Below are positions 8,901-18,333 of a stretch of DNA of 64,000 bases, piece after piece (within the stretch, counting starts at the first letter, position 1; the number at the start of each line of letters is the position of its first letter). The DNA comes from Buchnera aphidicola (Sarucallis kahawaluokalani) (GTDB lineage: Bacteria; Pseudomonadota; Gammaproteobacteria; Enterobacterales; Enterobacteriaceae), in contig NZ_CP032999.1 in NCBI RefSeq assembly GCF_005080725.1, forward strand, positions 337,605 through 401,604, given 5' to 3'. The notes under the pieces are model-generated. The model did no database searches, was not told the DNA's origin, and saw only the letters and a program-made list of their open reading frames with translations. Position numbers and translations under genes: made by a program.

Positions 8901-10634
8901 ATGGCTGATTTTTTACAAGGTTGGCCAACATTAAAACGTTTATTGAAATATAGTCTAAATTATAAAAAAACAATCAGTATAGCATTTTTAATATTATGTA
9001 TTGCTTCTTACTTAGAAGTATTAGCACCAATATTAGTCAGTTATTTTATTAATAATATCCTTACAAAACATAAATTTAATAAAACAATCATCATAATAAT
9101 TCTTTTTATGTATTTAACTACACAAATACTATCAACAATATTAAATTACTTACAAGTAATATTATTTAATAACATAGCAATTCAAGTTATACAACAACTA
9201 AGAATAGAAATATTCTCCACAATATTAAAACAAAAATTGAAATTTTTTAAAAATCAACCAATTGGAAAAATTGTTTCTATCGTTACGAACGATACAGAAG
9301 TCATTAAATTACTGTATGATACAGTATTAACTACAATATTTAAAAACACTGTATTGATATGTATTATACTATCTACAATATTTATTGTACAATGGAAAAT
9401 GGCAATAATTGTTGCTACAATGTTCCCATGTATAATATTCATTATAATACTTTATCAATACTATAGTATACCTATAATTAGAAAAATGAGAATATATCTT
9501 GCTAATATCAATCATACATTTTATGAAATTATTAATGGTATCGCTACTATCCAACAATTTTCACAAGAACATCGTTTTCAAACATACATTCAAAAAATTA
9601 GCCAATTACACTATCAAACTAAAATACAAATTTTGAAAATTGATAGTGCTCTTTTACGTCCGTTGATTAGTTTATTATTTGCAATGGTATTATGTGGTTT
9701 AATGATATTATTCATATTTTCACCAATTAATACAATTACTATAGGTGCTATATATGCTTTTATTAGTTATTTAAACCGATTAAACGAACCGTTGATTACA
9801 ATAGCTACACAACAATCAATATTACAGCAAGCTATAGTTGCTGGCGAAAGAATTTTTAAAATTATCGATTCTAAAAAAAAACAAAAATATGGAAACGATA
9901 CAAAACCTATTCAAACAGGTACAATAAATATTAAAAATGTTAGCTTTCAATATAAAAAAAAAGGGCCAAAAATACTTCATAATATTAATTTAAATATTGT
10001 ATCCAACAGTTTTATTGCTATTATAGGAAAAACTGGCAGTGGAAAAAGTACATTAATAAATTTACTTATGGGTCACTATACTCCCACTACGGGTAATATT
10101 TATATTGATAATCGTTTATTATCTGCATTAAATTATCCAGTACTGCGTAATGGAATATATATGGTACAACAAGAACCAACCATATTTATAGGCACTATTA
10201 AAGAAAATATTACCTTAGGAAAAAAAATTTCTACAAAAAAAGTATGGGATGTTTTAAAAAAAGTACAATTATACTATTTTATACAATCCTTGCCTAAAAA
10301 AATCAATTTTAAATTAAACGAAAAAGGAGATAATTTATCGATTGGACAAAAGCAATTATTGTCTATAGCGCGAATTTTAATCTTAAAACCAAAAATACTA
10401 ATATTGGATGAAGCAACAGCAAATATAGATACTACAACAGAGAAAATCATTCAAAAAACTTTAAATCAAATTAATAAAACAACAACTATTATTGTTATTG
10501 CACATCGATTATCAACAATTATTCAATCAGATAATATAGTTATTTTAAAAAATGGTAAAATTGTAGAAACTGGAAATCATAAAAAATTAATAAAAAATAA
10601 AGGAATATATTACAATATGTGTCATATTAAATGA
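8901..10634 (+). CDS. mdlB: ABC exporter half-transporter MdlB
   Basis: Partner of MdlA. 577 residues with an N-terminal membrane domain and a C-terminal ATPase: Walker A GKTGSGKS 376-383, signature LSIGQ at 479-483 (slightly degenerate, as in E. coli MdlB) and a canonical Walker B followed by catalytic Glu504 (ILDEATANID), then the H-loop IAHRLST. The start ATG has AAGGGAAATAT before it. In such asymmetric exporters one composite ATP site is weak; here the sequence says MdlB supplies the catalytic Glu that MdlA lacks. Confidence 0.93.
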   Translation: MADFLQGWPTLKRLLKYSLNYKKTISIAFLILCIASYLEVLAPILVSYFINNILTKHKFNKTIIIIILFMYLTTQILSTILNYLQVILFNNIAIQVIQQLRIEIFSTILKQKLKFFKNQPIGKIVSIVTNDTEVIKLLYDTVLTTIFKNTVLICIILSTIFIVQWKMAIIVATMFPCIIFIIILYQYYSIPIIRKMRIYLANINHTFYEIINGIATIQQFSQEHRFQTYIQKISQLHYQTKIQILKIDSALLRPLISLLFAMVLCGLMILFIFSPINTITIGAIYAFISYLNRLNEPLITIATQQSILQQAIVAGERIFKIIDSKKKQKYGNDTKPIQTGTINIKNVSFQYKKKGPKILHNINLNIVSNSFIAIIGKTGSGKSTLINLLMGHYTPTTGNIYIDNRLLSALNYPVLRNGIYMVQQEPTIFIGTIKENITLGKKISTKKVWDVLKKVQLYYFIQSLPKKINFKLNEKGDNLSIGQKQLLSIARILILKPKILILDEATANIDTTTEKIIQKTLNQINKTTTIIVIAHRLSTIIQSDNIVILKNGKIVETGNHKKLIKNKGIYYNMCHIK

Positions 10635-10649
10635 TTTAATATTACAAGA

Positions 10650-10742
10650 GTTGCTAGCTCCACAATACCTGCTTTTATTTAATTTAGCTGCTTCCTTCCG
10701 GACCTGACTAGTTATTTAAACTATGACAGTATTGGAGCTAAC
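10650..10742 (-). ncRNA. ffs: Signal recognition particle 4.5S RNA
   Basis: On the minus strand the conserved SRP domain IV core GTCAGGTCCGGAAGGAAGC is complete, with GTCAGG and GGAAGCAGC forming the asymmetric Ffh-binding loop and GGAA cap. The ends pair as GTTAGCTCC-AATAC against GTATT-GTGGAGCTAGC, closing a single long hairpin of about 93 bases. It guides ribosomes making membrane proteins to SecYEG with Ffh. It lies between mdlB and dnaX, transcribed against both. The exact ends are judged from pairing and may be off by a few bases. Confidence 0.95.
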
Positions 10743-10897
10743 AAATTTAATACATTATAAAAATTACTTTATATATCATTATAATCATACATAAAAATAA
10801 AAAAAAATACAATATTATCCTGATTATAAATCCTCAAAATACAAATTATTTAAAAATTTATAATATAATACCTTAAAATATTAAAAATAAAAAAGCG

Positions 10898-12013
10898 ATG
10901 AATTACAAAATTTTAGCAAGGAAATGGAGACCAAAAAATTTTTCTGAAGTTATTGGTCAACCCCACATTATACAAACTATTAAAAATAGTTTTCTATTAA
11001 ATAAAATACATCAATCATGGATTTTTTATGGTACACATGGTACCGGAAAAACAACTATAGCTCGATTGTTATCACAAGTTTTAAACTGTACAAACAAAAA
11101 GGAAATTTATCAAGCATGTCATACATGTACAAATTGTAAAGATATAGAAAATAAATGTTTTCCTGATTTATTTGAAATAGATGCTGCTTCTAAAACTAAA
11201 ATAGAAGATATTAAAGAATTATTAGATACAATAAAATATATTCCTATACAAGGAAAATTTAAAATTTATTTAATTGATGAAGTACATATGCTGTCTAAAT
11301 ATAGCTTTAATGCACTATTAAAAATTTTAGAAGAACCACCAAAATATGCAAAATTTATTTTAATTACTACTGAAATTCAAAAAATACCAAAAACTATTAT
11401 ATCAAGATGTATTTTTTTACACTTTAAGTTAATCAATAATATAGAAATTGAAAAATATTTAAATAAAATATTAAAATTAGAAAAAATTATTTTTGAACCA
11501 TCAGCTTTAAAAATTCTTGCTACATATGCTAATGGCAGTATACGAGATGTATTAAATTTAACTGAACAAATGATATTATTTAGTAATCAAAATATTACAA
11601 AACAAAAAACATTAAATATGTTAGGAATGTTAGATAAAAATCAAGTATTAAAAATTATAATCTCTATTCTACAAAAAGATTCTTTAAAATTAATTAAATT
11701 ATTACAAAAAATTTATAATACAAACATATCATTAGAACAAATTTTTACCAAAATATTAAAAATATTGTATGATATTATTATATTACAAAAAATACCAGAA
11801 TATTATAATATAGATAGATCATCTGAATATTATAATACAATATTCAAAATATCTCAGAACGTCAATTATGAAGAATTAAAAAAATATTATAAAATAATTT
11901 TATACGGAAAAAAAAAAATACATCTTTTTCCTAATATGCGTATTGGAATAGAACTTACTTTATTACATCTATTACATATAGTACATGATAAAATTGATTT
12001 TGTAAAATATTAA
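10898..12013 (+). CDS. dnaX: DNA polymerase III clamp-loader subunit (gamma-length only)
   Basis: Clamp-loader ATPase that places the beta clamp on DNA. Starts NYKILARKWRPKNF and carries Walker A GTHGTGKT, four zinc-site cysteines, Walker B YLIDEVHML and the arginine-finger SRC motif. At 371 residues it ends right after domain III; the tau domains IV and V, which bind DnaB and the alpha subunit in E. coli (643 aa), are missing, and there is no frameshift slippery site near the end. So only a gamma-like protein is made. The start has a weak upstream AAAAAGCG. ybaB follows. Confidence 0.94.
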   Translation: MNYKILARKWRPKNFSEVIGQPHIIQTIKNSFLLNKIHQSWIFYGTHGTGKTTIARLLSQVLNCTNKKEIYQACHTCTNCKDIENKCFPDLFEIDAASKTKIEDIKELLDTIKYIPIQGKFKIYLIDEVHMLSKYSFNALLKILEEPPKYAKFILITTEIQKIPKTIISRCIFLHFKLINNIEIEKYLNKILKLEKIIFEPSALKILATYANGSIRDVLNLTEQMILFSNQNITKQKTLNMLGMLDKNQVLKIIISILQKDSLKLIKLLQKIYNTNISLEQIFTKILKILYDIIILQKIPEYYNIDRSSEYYNTIFKISQNVNYEELKKYYKIILYGKKKIHLFPNMRIGIELTLLHLLHIVHDKIDFVKY

Positions 12014-12085
12014 AGTATAGTAAAATGATAAATAAAAATGTATTTTTAATTCGCATTAATAAATATTTATATGAGGTTACAATAT

Positions 12086-12418
12086 ATGTTTGATGCAAAC
12101 AACATTAATAATTTTATGAAACAAGCAAAAGAAATACAAGAAAAAATGAAAAACGTACAAAAATCAATTAATATTATGAAAATAACAGGAGAATCTGGAG
12201 CAGGACTAGTACAAATTACGCTCAATGGTAAATATCATTGTATAAAAGTAAAAATTGACAATAGCTTATTAAAAAAATCCGAAAAAAATATACTAGAAGA
12301 TTTAATAACAGCAGCATTTAATGATGCAAATAAAAAAATTAATGAAGAACGAAAAAATAAAATATCCAATATTAACCCAGGAATTCCACTACCTAATGAT
12401 ATTAATCTCATGATATAA
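12086..12418 (+). CDS. ybaB: YbaB/EbfC nucleoid-associated protein
   Basis: Small dimeric DNA-binding protein of the YbaB/EbfC family, conserved after dnaX. 110 residues; matches the family through FMKQAKEIQEKM, TGESGAGLV and LITAAFNDANKKI. The ATG at 12086 has GAGG eleven bases upstream and agrees with family length; an ATG at 12071 would add five residues. recR, which follows ybaB in E. coli, is gone; htpG comes next after 43 bp. Precise role in the cell is unsettled even in model species. Confidence 0.92.
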   Translation: MFDANNINNFMKQAKEIQEKMKNVQKSINIMKITGESGAGLVQITLNGKYHCIKVKIDNSLLKKSEKNILEDLITAAFNDANKKINEERKNKISNINPGIPLPNDINLMI

Positions 12419-12461
12419 ATTGTCATAAAAAAAAATAAATAAAAAATATTAGGAAATAAAT

Positions 12462-14336
12462 ATGAAAAAAAATACAAAAGAAAAATATCAATTTCAATCT
12501 GAAACAAAACAATTATTACATTTAATGATACATTCTTTATACTCTAACAAAGAAATTTTTATTAGAGAACTAATTTCTAATGCATCCGATGCTATCAATA
12601 AAATGAAATTTAATATTTTATCTAATAAAATTCATAAAACAAATTATAAAGAATATATCAGAATCATTATCAATAAAAAAGAAAAAAAAATTGTTATTTC
12701 TGATAATGGTATAGGAATGACAAAAGATGAAATTATTAACAACTTAGGTATGATTGCTAACTCAGGAACAAAAAAATTTTTAAGCGAACTACCAAAAGAA
12801 CATTCCAAAATAAATCAATTAATAGGGAATTTTGGTGTTGGGTTTTATTCAACATTTATAGTATCTCAAACAGTTATTGTAAAAACAAAACATATCGATG
12901 AACAAGAATCAAATTATGGTGTTTTATGGGAATCTCAAGGACAAGGAGAATATTTTATTGAAAAAATAAAAAAAGAAAATCATGGTACAGATGTTGAAAT
13001 ATATTTAAAAGAAACAGAAATAGAATTTTTAGAAGATTGGAAGATAAAAAGTATTATTAAAAAATATTCAGACCATATTTCAGCGCCAATAGAAATTCAA
13101 GAATATAATCAAAAAAATAAAACTTTTTCATGGATACAAGTAAATAAAGGAAAAGCGCTATGGAAATTAAAAAAAACTGATATTACAAAAAATGAATATC
13201 AAGAATTTTATAAAAATCTTACAAATGATATTCATGAACCAATCAGTTGGATGCATAGCACAATTGAAGGAACATATGAATATACTTATTTATTATATAT
13301 ACCAAGTAAATTAACATGGAATATATTAGACCCCGAAAATAAAAAAAGTGGATTAAAATTATATATTAAAAAAATTTACATTATGGATGATGTAAATCAA
13401 TTCCTGCCAAATTATTTACGTTTTATTAAAGGAGTGTTAGATACTAACAGCTTACCAATTAATATTTCTAGAGAAATTTTACAAAATAATAATATTACAC
13501 AAAAAATAAAAAACACGATCACAAAAAAAATATTAAAATTTATTCATCAATTATCATTAAATGATGATCAAAAATACAAAATATTTTGGAAAGAATTTGG
13601 ATTAATTTTCAAAGAAGGAATAGCAGAAGATATTCAAAATCAAGAAATTATTGCAAGTTTATTACGATTTTCATCTATCCAAACAAATTCTGAACAACAA
13701 ACTTTATCACTAGAAACGTATATTCAAAATATGCATGAAAAGCAAAAAAAAATATATTTTCTTATTGCTGAAAACTATGAAGCAGCTAGTACGAGTCCTC
13801 ATTTAGAAATATTTCGAAAAAATAATATTGATGTTTTATTACTATCAGAACGTATTGATGAATGGATGATGAATTATTTAACTACTTTTAAAAATAAAAC
13901 ATTTCAATCTATTAACAAAATTGATCAAGAATCTGAGAAATTATTTTATACAGATCAAAATATTAAAATTACAACAAAAATAAAAACTTTATTACATGAT
14001 ATTGAAGAAATTTTAAAAAAAAATATTATTTCTGCCCAAATTAGTCAAAGATTGACTGAAAGTCCTGCAATACTACTCTCAGATAAAAATTCTGTTAGCT
14101 CTCACATGTTAAAATTATTTGCTGCAACAGGAAAAAAAATACCTGCAATAAAATATACTTTACAAATTAACCCTAAACATCCTTTAATTAAAAAAATAAT
14201 TCAAATTACTGAAATTAAAAAACGTAAATTATGGATTCAAATGTTATTTGATCAAGCATTGCTTTCTGAACAAGGCTCATTAAAAAATCCAAATCATTTT
14301 ATCAAAACTATCAATAAATTACTAATAGAACAATAA
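12462..14336 (+). CDS. htpG: Chaperone HtpG (bacterial Hsp90)
   Basis: ATP-dependent molecular chaperone. 624 residues, the same size as E. coli HtpG. The N-terminal GHKL ATP-binding site is intact: NASDAINKMKF, DNGIGMT, ANSGTK and NFGVGFYS in the first 130 residues; the middle domain has the catalytic Arg region SREILQNN. SD AGGAAATAAAT precedes ATG 12462. adk begins 8 bp after the stop, so the two are probably co-transcribed. Confidence 0.97.
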   Translation: MKKNTKEKYQFQSETKQLLHLMIHSLYSNKEIFIRELISNASDAINKMKFNILSNKIHKTNYKEYIRIIINKKEKKIVISDNGIGMTKDEIINNLGMIANSGTKKFLSELPKEHSKINQLIGNFGVGFYSTFIVSQTVIVKTKHIDEQESNYGVLWESQGQGEYFIEKIKKENHGTDVEIYLKETEIEFLEDWKIKSIIKKYSDHISAPIEIQEYNQKNKTFSWIQVNKGKALWKLKKTDITKNEYQEFYKNLTNDIHEPISWMHSTIEGTYEYTYLLYIPSKLTWNILDPENKKSGLKLYIKKIYIMDDVNQFLPNYLRFIKGVLDTNSLPINISREILQNNNITQKIKNTITKKILKFIHQLSLNDDQKYKIFWKEFGLIFKEGIAEDIQNQEIIASLLRFSSIQTNSEQQTLSLETYIQNMHEKQKKIYFLIAENYEAASTSPHLEIFRKNNIDVLLLSERIDEWMMNYLTTFKNKTFQSINKIDQESEKLFYTDQNIKITTKIKTLLHDIEEILKKNIISAQISQRLTESPAILLSDKNSVSSHMLKLFAATGKKIPAIKYTLQINPKHPLIKKIIQITEIKKRKLWIQMLFDQALLSEQGSLKNPNHFIKTINKLLIEQ

Positions 14337-14344
14337 ATCCTGAT

Positions 14345-14992
14345 ATGAAAATAATAATTTTTGGACCTCCGGGGTCGGGGAAAGGTACACAATCTAAAAT
14401 GTTAATGAAAAAATATAATATTCCAATCATTTCTACCGGAGAAATATTAAGAAAAGAAATGTCTCGAAACAATCAATTAGGTATTTTAATTAAAAATACT
14501 ATACAAAAGGGTAAATTAATAGACGATAATATAATAACTAAATTAGTAATAAAAATAATCAAAACAAAATACATTAATAAATTTATTTTAGATGGATTTC
14601 CAAGAACAAAACAACAAATAGAATATATACAAAAAAAAAATATTTTTATAAAATATATTATTGAATTAGTTCTTTCAAAGAAAATCATTTATGAACGTAT
14701 TTTAGGTAGAAGAATACATGTTAATTCAGGAAGAACATATCATATCAAATATCATCCTCCAAAAATATCTAATCAAGATGATATTACTAATGAAAAATTA
14801 ACTACTAGAATAGATGATAATATAGAAGCAATTAATCAAAGATTAATTGAATATAAAAAAATACATCATATCATTTACAAATTTTTCCAGCATGACATTG
14901 AAAATAAAAATATAAAATATATACAAATCAATGCTGCACTGCCGATAAAAGAAATTTTTTCTAAAATAGAAGAGTTTCTTTATAGAAACTAA
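14345..14992 (+). CDS. adk: Adenylate kinase
   Basis: Interconverts AMP + ATP and 2 ADP. 215 residues (E. coli 214). P-loop GPPGSGKGTQ at residues 7-16, AMP-binding DGFPRT, and the LID segment with GRRIHVNSGRTYH followed by YHPPK, lacking the zinc cysteines, as in enterobacteria. Only 8 bp separate it from htpG and no clear SD is visible, suggesting coupling. Confidence 0.97.
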   Translation: MKIIIFGPPGSGKGTQSKMLMKKYNIPIISTGEILRKEMSRNNQLGILIKNTIQKGKLIDDNIITKLVIKIIKTKYINKFILDGFPRTKQQIEYIQKKNIFIKYIIELVLSKKIIYERILGRRIHVNSGRTYHIKYHPPKISNQDDITNEKLTTRIDDNIEAINQRLIEYKKIHHIIYKFFQHDIENKNIKYIQINAALPIKEIFSKIEEFLYRN

Positions 14993-15032
14993 TTACAATA
15001 ATACTTGAAATCCATTTAAATAATATTTACAA

Positions 15033-15106
15033 TACGCTCTATAGGATTCGAACCTATGACCTACGGCTTAGAAGGCCGTTGCTCTATCCAGCTGAGCTAA
15101 GAGCGC
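15033..15106 (-). tRNA. tRNA-Arg(UCU)
   Basis: A 74-base cloverleaf on the minus strand with anticodon loop CTTCTAA (anticodon TCT, reads AGA/AGG), D-arm GCTCAGCTGGATAGAGC and T-loop GGTTCGAATCC. The acceptor begins GCGCTCT and ends AGAGCGT, so the first pair is a G-U wobble. CCA is not encoded. This is the argU equivalent and stands beside folD as in E. coli. A TATAAT lies upstream but I found no good -35 partner. Confidence 0.97.
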
Positions 15107-15203
15107 TATCAAATATATGAAAATAAAATTCACAATTGAACAAGTAATATTATACTATATAAAAAAATTAAAATCCACATTTTAAAAAAAAATAGGTAAT
15201 AAT

Positions 15204-16076
15204 ATGCACTTACAACATAAGATTATTGATGGTGTATCACTAGCTAATAAAATTATTCAAACAATCAAAAAAAAAGTACAATATGAAATTAGATACAGGA
15301 AAAGACCACCAGGACTAGCAGTAATATGGATGGGGAATAACCCATCATCTAAATTATATATTCAAAAAAAAAGAATGGCTTGCCAACAAGTTGGTTTCTT
15401 TACAGAAGAGTGGAAATTAAAAGAATCAACTACAGAAATTGAAATAATTAATTTAATTAAAATTTTAAATCAAAATACAAAAATTGATGGCATATTAGTA
15501 CAATTACCATTACCTGCAATAATTAATACTAATCATATTATTGAAACTATTGATCCTAGAAAAGATGTCGATGGATTCCATCCTTATAACATTGGATGTT
15601 TATGTCAAAAAAAACCTAAACTTAGACCTTGTACTCCAAGAGGAATTATTACTATGCTTAAAGAGTATAATATTAATATGTACGGTATGAATGCAACAGT
15701 AATAGGAGCGTCGAATATTGTTGGACGACCGATGAGTATGGAATTATTATTATCTGGTTGTACAACAACTATTGCACATAGATTCACCTTGAATTTACCA
15801 GAATATATTAATCGATCCAATTTAGTTATTGTTGCAGTAGGGAAGCCAAAGTTTTTAACTGATCAATACATTAAAATGGGTAGTATTATAATTGACGTGG
15901 GTATTAATAATATACCACATACAAAAAAAATTGTAGGAGATGTAGACTTTACAAAAGTATTAAAAAAAGTATCTTATATTACCCCGGTACCAGGAGGGGT
16001 TGGACCCATGACTGTAGCAACATTATTAAAAAATACACTAGAAGCGTATCAAGAAAAATACCAATATAAAGAATAA
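15204..16076 (+). CDS. folD: Methylenetetrahydrofolate dehydrogenase/cyclohydrolase
   Basis: Bifunctional enzyme taking 5,10-methylene-THF to 10-formyl-THF, feeding fMet-tRNA formylation (Fmt) and purine synthesis. 290 residues. The active-site Lys sits in YIQKKRMACQQVGF, the folate site includes QLPLP and KDVDGFHP, the Rossmann loop GASNIVGRPM binds the dinucleotide, and the C-terminal signature PVPGGVGPMT is intact. Start preceded by AGGTAATAAT. Ends 30 bp from the convergent cysS. Confidence 0.97.
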   Translation: MHLQHKIIDGVSLANKIIQTIKKKVQYEIRYRKRPPGLAVIWMGNNPSSKLYIQKKRMACQQVGFFTEEWKLKESTTEIEIINLIKILNQNTKIDGILVQLPLPAIINTNHIIETIDPRKDVDGFHPYNIGCLCQKKPKLRPCTPRGIITMLKEYNINMYGMNATVIGASNIVGRPMSMELLLSGCTTTIAHRFTLNLPEYINRSNLVIVAVGKPKFLTDQYIKMGSIIIDVGINNIPHTKKIVGDVDFTKVLKKVSYITPVPGGVGPMTVATLLKNTLEAYQEKYQYKE

Positions 16077-16106
16077 CTTAAAAATAAAACATATAAGTAT
16101 AAAATT

Positions 16107-17369
16107 TTATATAGTATGTTCACGACATTTTGTATTTTTTAAAAAAATACTTGGTACTTGATATAGTAATCCAATTATATTAGATAAGTATTTTAGCTGA
16201 TATAATAACTGCATGGCAGTATCATCATCATTTTTCTTAAATGATATGTTAATTTTTTTTAATAAACTAAATAAAACCGCTATTGCAGCAGGGGTGTTAA
16301 AATCATCGTTCATTGCATTACAAAAATTTGTACAAAAAAACTGATATTTTAAAGAAAATTTTTTTTTCAGTACAATATGTAAAAGATCAAATTTTTCTAA
16401 TGCAAGATATAACTTTCTTAATGAAATGATTGATTTGGATAGATTTTCAGTATTATATAAAATTGGTTTTCGATAATGAGTTAAAAGAAAAAAATATCGT
16501 ATAACTTCTGCATCATATATATTTAATAATTTTTTTAAAAAAATAGTATTATTTAATGATTTAGACATCTTTTTATTATCAACTAATAACGAACCAACAT
16601 GCATCCAATATTTACCATAATTTTTTATTTCATATAAACATGTAGATTGTGCTCGTTCGTTTTCATGATGTGGAAAAAGTAAATCTATCCCGCCTCCATG
16701 AATATCAACATCTTTGCCAAAATATTTATCATTAATAGCAGAACATTCTATATGCCAACCAGGACGACCAACTCCCCAAGGAGAATTCCAATTCGGAGTA
16801 TCTAAAACGTTTAATTTTTTCCATAAAACAAAATCATGTTTAAAATCTTTCTGAGAAATATTGATACGATTATTATTTTTTAATGCATATAAATTTTGTC
16901 TAGACAATATACCATAATTTCTATATTTTTGGATAGAAAAAATAACATCACCATTTTTTGCAATATAAGCATATTCTTTTTTAATTAATTCTTTGATAAT
17001 TACAATAATTTCTTGTATATGTTCTGTAACTTTAGGTTCAATATCAGGCTGTAATAAACCTAATTTTAAAAAATCATGCTGCATAGAAGTAATAATTCGA
17101 TTTGTTAAACAAAAAACATTTTCATTATTTTTATGTGCGGATTTTATAATTTTATCATCAATATCAGTAATATTACGAATATATCTAACTGTATATCCAC
17201 AATATTTTAAATATCTTATAATGGTATCAAAAATCGTAAAAGTACGAGCATGACCAATATGACAATGATCATATACTGTTACACCACATACATAAATATT
17301 TACCATATTAGAATTAATTGGCAAAAATTTTTCTTTTTCTTTTTTTAAAGTATTAAAAATTTTTAACAT
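16107..17369 (-). CDS. cysS: Cysteinyl-tRNA synthetase
   Basis: Charges tRNA-Cys. Class I signatures are present: HIGH in HIGHARTF, and KMSKS in KMSKSLNN; the zinc/cysteine site has the Cys of YVCGVTVYD, the Cys of HIECSAIN and HHENE. 420 residues against 461 in E. coli; the shortening is at the C-terminal anticodon-recognition end, after the DALR-like helices (DFNTPAAIAVLF). Otherwise intact. Transcribed after cspE but with a structured gap between them. Confidence 0.96.
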   Translation of the reverse strand: MLKIFNTLKKEKEKFLPINSNMVNIYVCGVTVYDHCHIGHARTFTIFDTIIRYLKYCGYTVRYIRNITDIDDKIIKSAHKNNENVFCLTNRIITSMQHDFLKLGLLQPDIEPKVTEHIQEIIVIIKELIKKEYAYIAKNGDVIFSIQKYRNYGILSRQNLYALKNNNRINISQKDFKHDFVLWKKLNVLDTPNWNSPWGVGRPGWHIECSAINDKYFGKDVDIHGGGIDLLFPHHENERAQSTCLYEIKNYGKYWMHVGSLLVDNKKMSKSLNNTIFLKKLLNIYDAEVIRYFFLLTHYRKPILYNTENLSKSIISLRKLYLALEKFDLLHIVLKKKFSLKYQFFCTNFCNAMNDDFNTPAAIAVLFSLLKKINISFKKNDDDTAMQLLYQLKYLSNIIGLLYQVPSIFLKNTKCREHTI

Positions 17370-17465
17370 TAATAACTCTTACATCAAATATTGTAAATTA
17401 TTTGGAATAAAATATAAAAATATAACTACAGGTTTATATCATATCATAATATAAAGTACTATCAT

Positions 17466-17529
17466 TCACCACAGAACTATCATAAAATCAAAAAAAAAAA
17501 AAAAAATAAAAATACTTGTACTGTGGCGA
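17466..17529 (-). terminator. Large stem-loop with poly(U) loop after cspE
   Basis: On the minus strand TCGCCACAG (17529-17521) can pair with CTGTGGTGA (17474-17466), nine pairs including one G-U. The 46-base loop holds an unbroken run of 17 T (A17 at 17490-17506 on the plus strand). It begins 39 bases after the cspE stop and ends about 95 bases before cysS. It may mark the end of the cspE message; the U-run sits in the loop, not after the stem, so it is not a standard intrinsic terminator. Confidence 0.35.
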
Positions 17530-17567
17530 ATATAGCATATTAAATGTATATATCCTAAATTAATGGA

Positions 17568-17777
17568 CTATAAACTAACAACATTAGCTGCTGATGGTCC
17601 TTTTGCTCCTTCAGTAATTTCAAATTCAACACTTTGACCTTCGGATAAAGTTTTGAATCCATTACTTTGTATCGCGGAAAAATGTACAAAAACATCTTTA
17701 CTGCCATCTTCTGGAGTAATAAAACCAAATCCTTTGGATTCATTAAACCATTTCACATTACCTTTGATCTTCGACAT
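17568..17777 (-). CDS. cspE: Cold-shock family RNA-binding protein
   Basis: 69-residue OB-fold RNA/ssDNA chaperone. RNP1 KGFGFI and RNP2 VFVHF are intact and the sequence is strikingly conserved compared with its neighbours. It resembles E. coli CspE ([27 protein letters not shown]) more than CspC, hence the symbol. Start ATG 17777 has TAAGG ten bases upstream; ten extra in-frame residues upstream lack homology. The 5' leader up to about 17870 is A+T-rich and could be a cold-responsive leader, but I see no defined element. Confidence 0.93.
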   Translation of the reverse strand: MSKIKGNVKWFNESKGFGFITPEDGSKDVFVHFSAIQSNGFKTLSEGQSVEFEITEGAKGPSAANVVSL

Positions 17778-18181
17778 CAAAATTACCTTATAACCAACAA
17801 AAAACACTGTAATAATAATTTCAAATGAATATTAACACAATATAATTATATAAAGGTTTATAAATTCACCACTAAAAATTTTTTTAAAAAATTACCACTT
17901 CGTTTACCATGATAAAAATCAATTATAATTTCAAACAATTATGAATATTATAAAAGATTTACATCTCATGAATTAATTATCTATGAAATTAGAAAATATA
18001 ACAGTTTTAAAATGTATTATTATAAATATTTTACTAGAGGAATATTTTTAGGTTACTTGTGATAAGATAAAATACAATATATCGAAAAAACAAGGAGGGA
18101 GAGAGAGAAAAATATAAAAGCAGATTAACTTTTTTTTACATTAAGTACATTAATAAGATAAATTTTTAATTCTAATTATAT
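17778..18181. other. Intergenic region between cspE and 5S rRNA
   Basis: About 400 bp with no gene. A+T-rich except for a purine tract at 18092-18110 (AAGGAGGGAGAGAGAG core), read as CTCTCCCTCCTT on the rRNA-sense strand downstream of 5S. I see no hairpin with a U-run that would end the 5S transcript, and no tRNA. It should hold the cspE promoter on the minus strand, but no unambiguous -35/-10 pair stands out. Confidence 0.7.
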
Positions 18182-18300
18182 ACCCTGGCAATTTCCTACT
18201 CTTGCACGAGGAAGCCTCGTACTACCATCGGCGTTATAATATTTCACTTCTGAGTTCGGTATGGATTCAGGTGGTACCATTACACTATTTTTACCAGGGT
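18182..18300 (-). rRNA. rrf: 5S ribosomal RNA
   Basis: About 119 bases on the minus strand. Helix I pairs ACCCTGG with CCAGGGT and extends three more pairs outside. The conserved loop segments are present (CCATACCGAACTCAGAAGTGAAA near the middle, CGCCGATGGTAGT after it). It lies 33 bp past the 3' arm of the 23S processing stalk, the usual 23S-5S order. Confidence 0.97.
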
Positions 18301-18333
18301 ATAAAATATAACATTAAACTTAAAAATACTTTA

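Noticed and set aside
12014..12085. Possible recR remnant near ybaB
   Set aside because: Neither side of ybaB has enough sequence or any recognisable motif for a recR fragment.
17555..17743. Second minus-strand frame over cspE
   Set aside because: It is a shifted frame of the highly conserved cold-shock gene.
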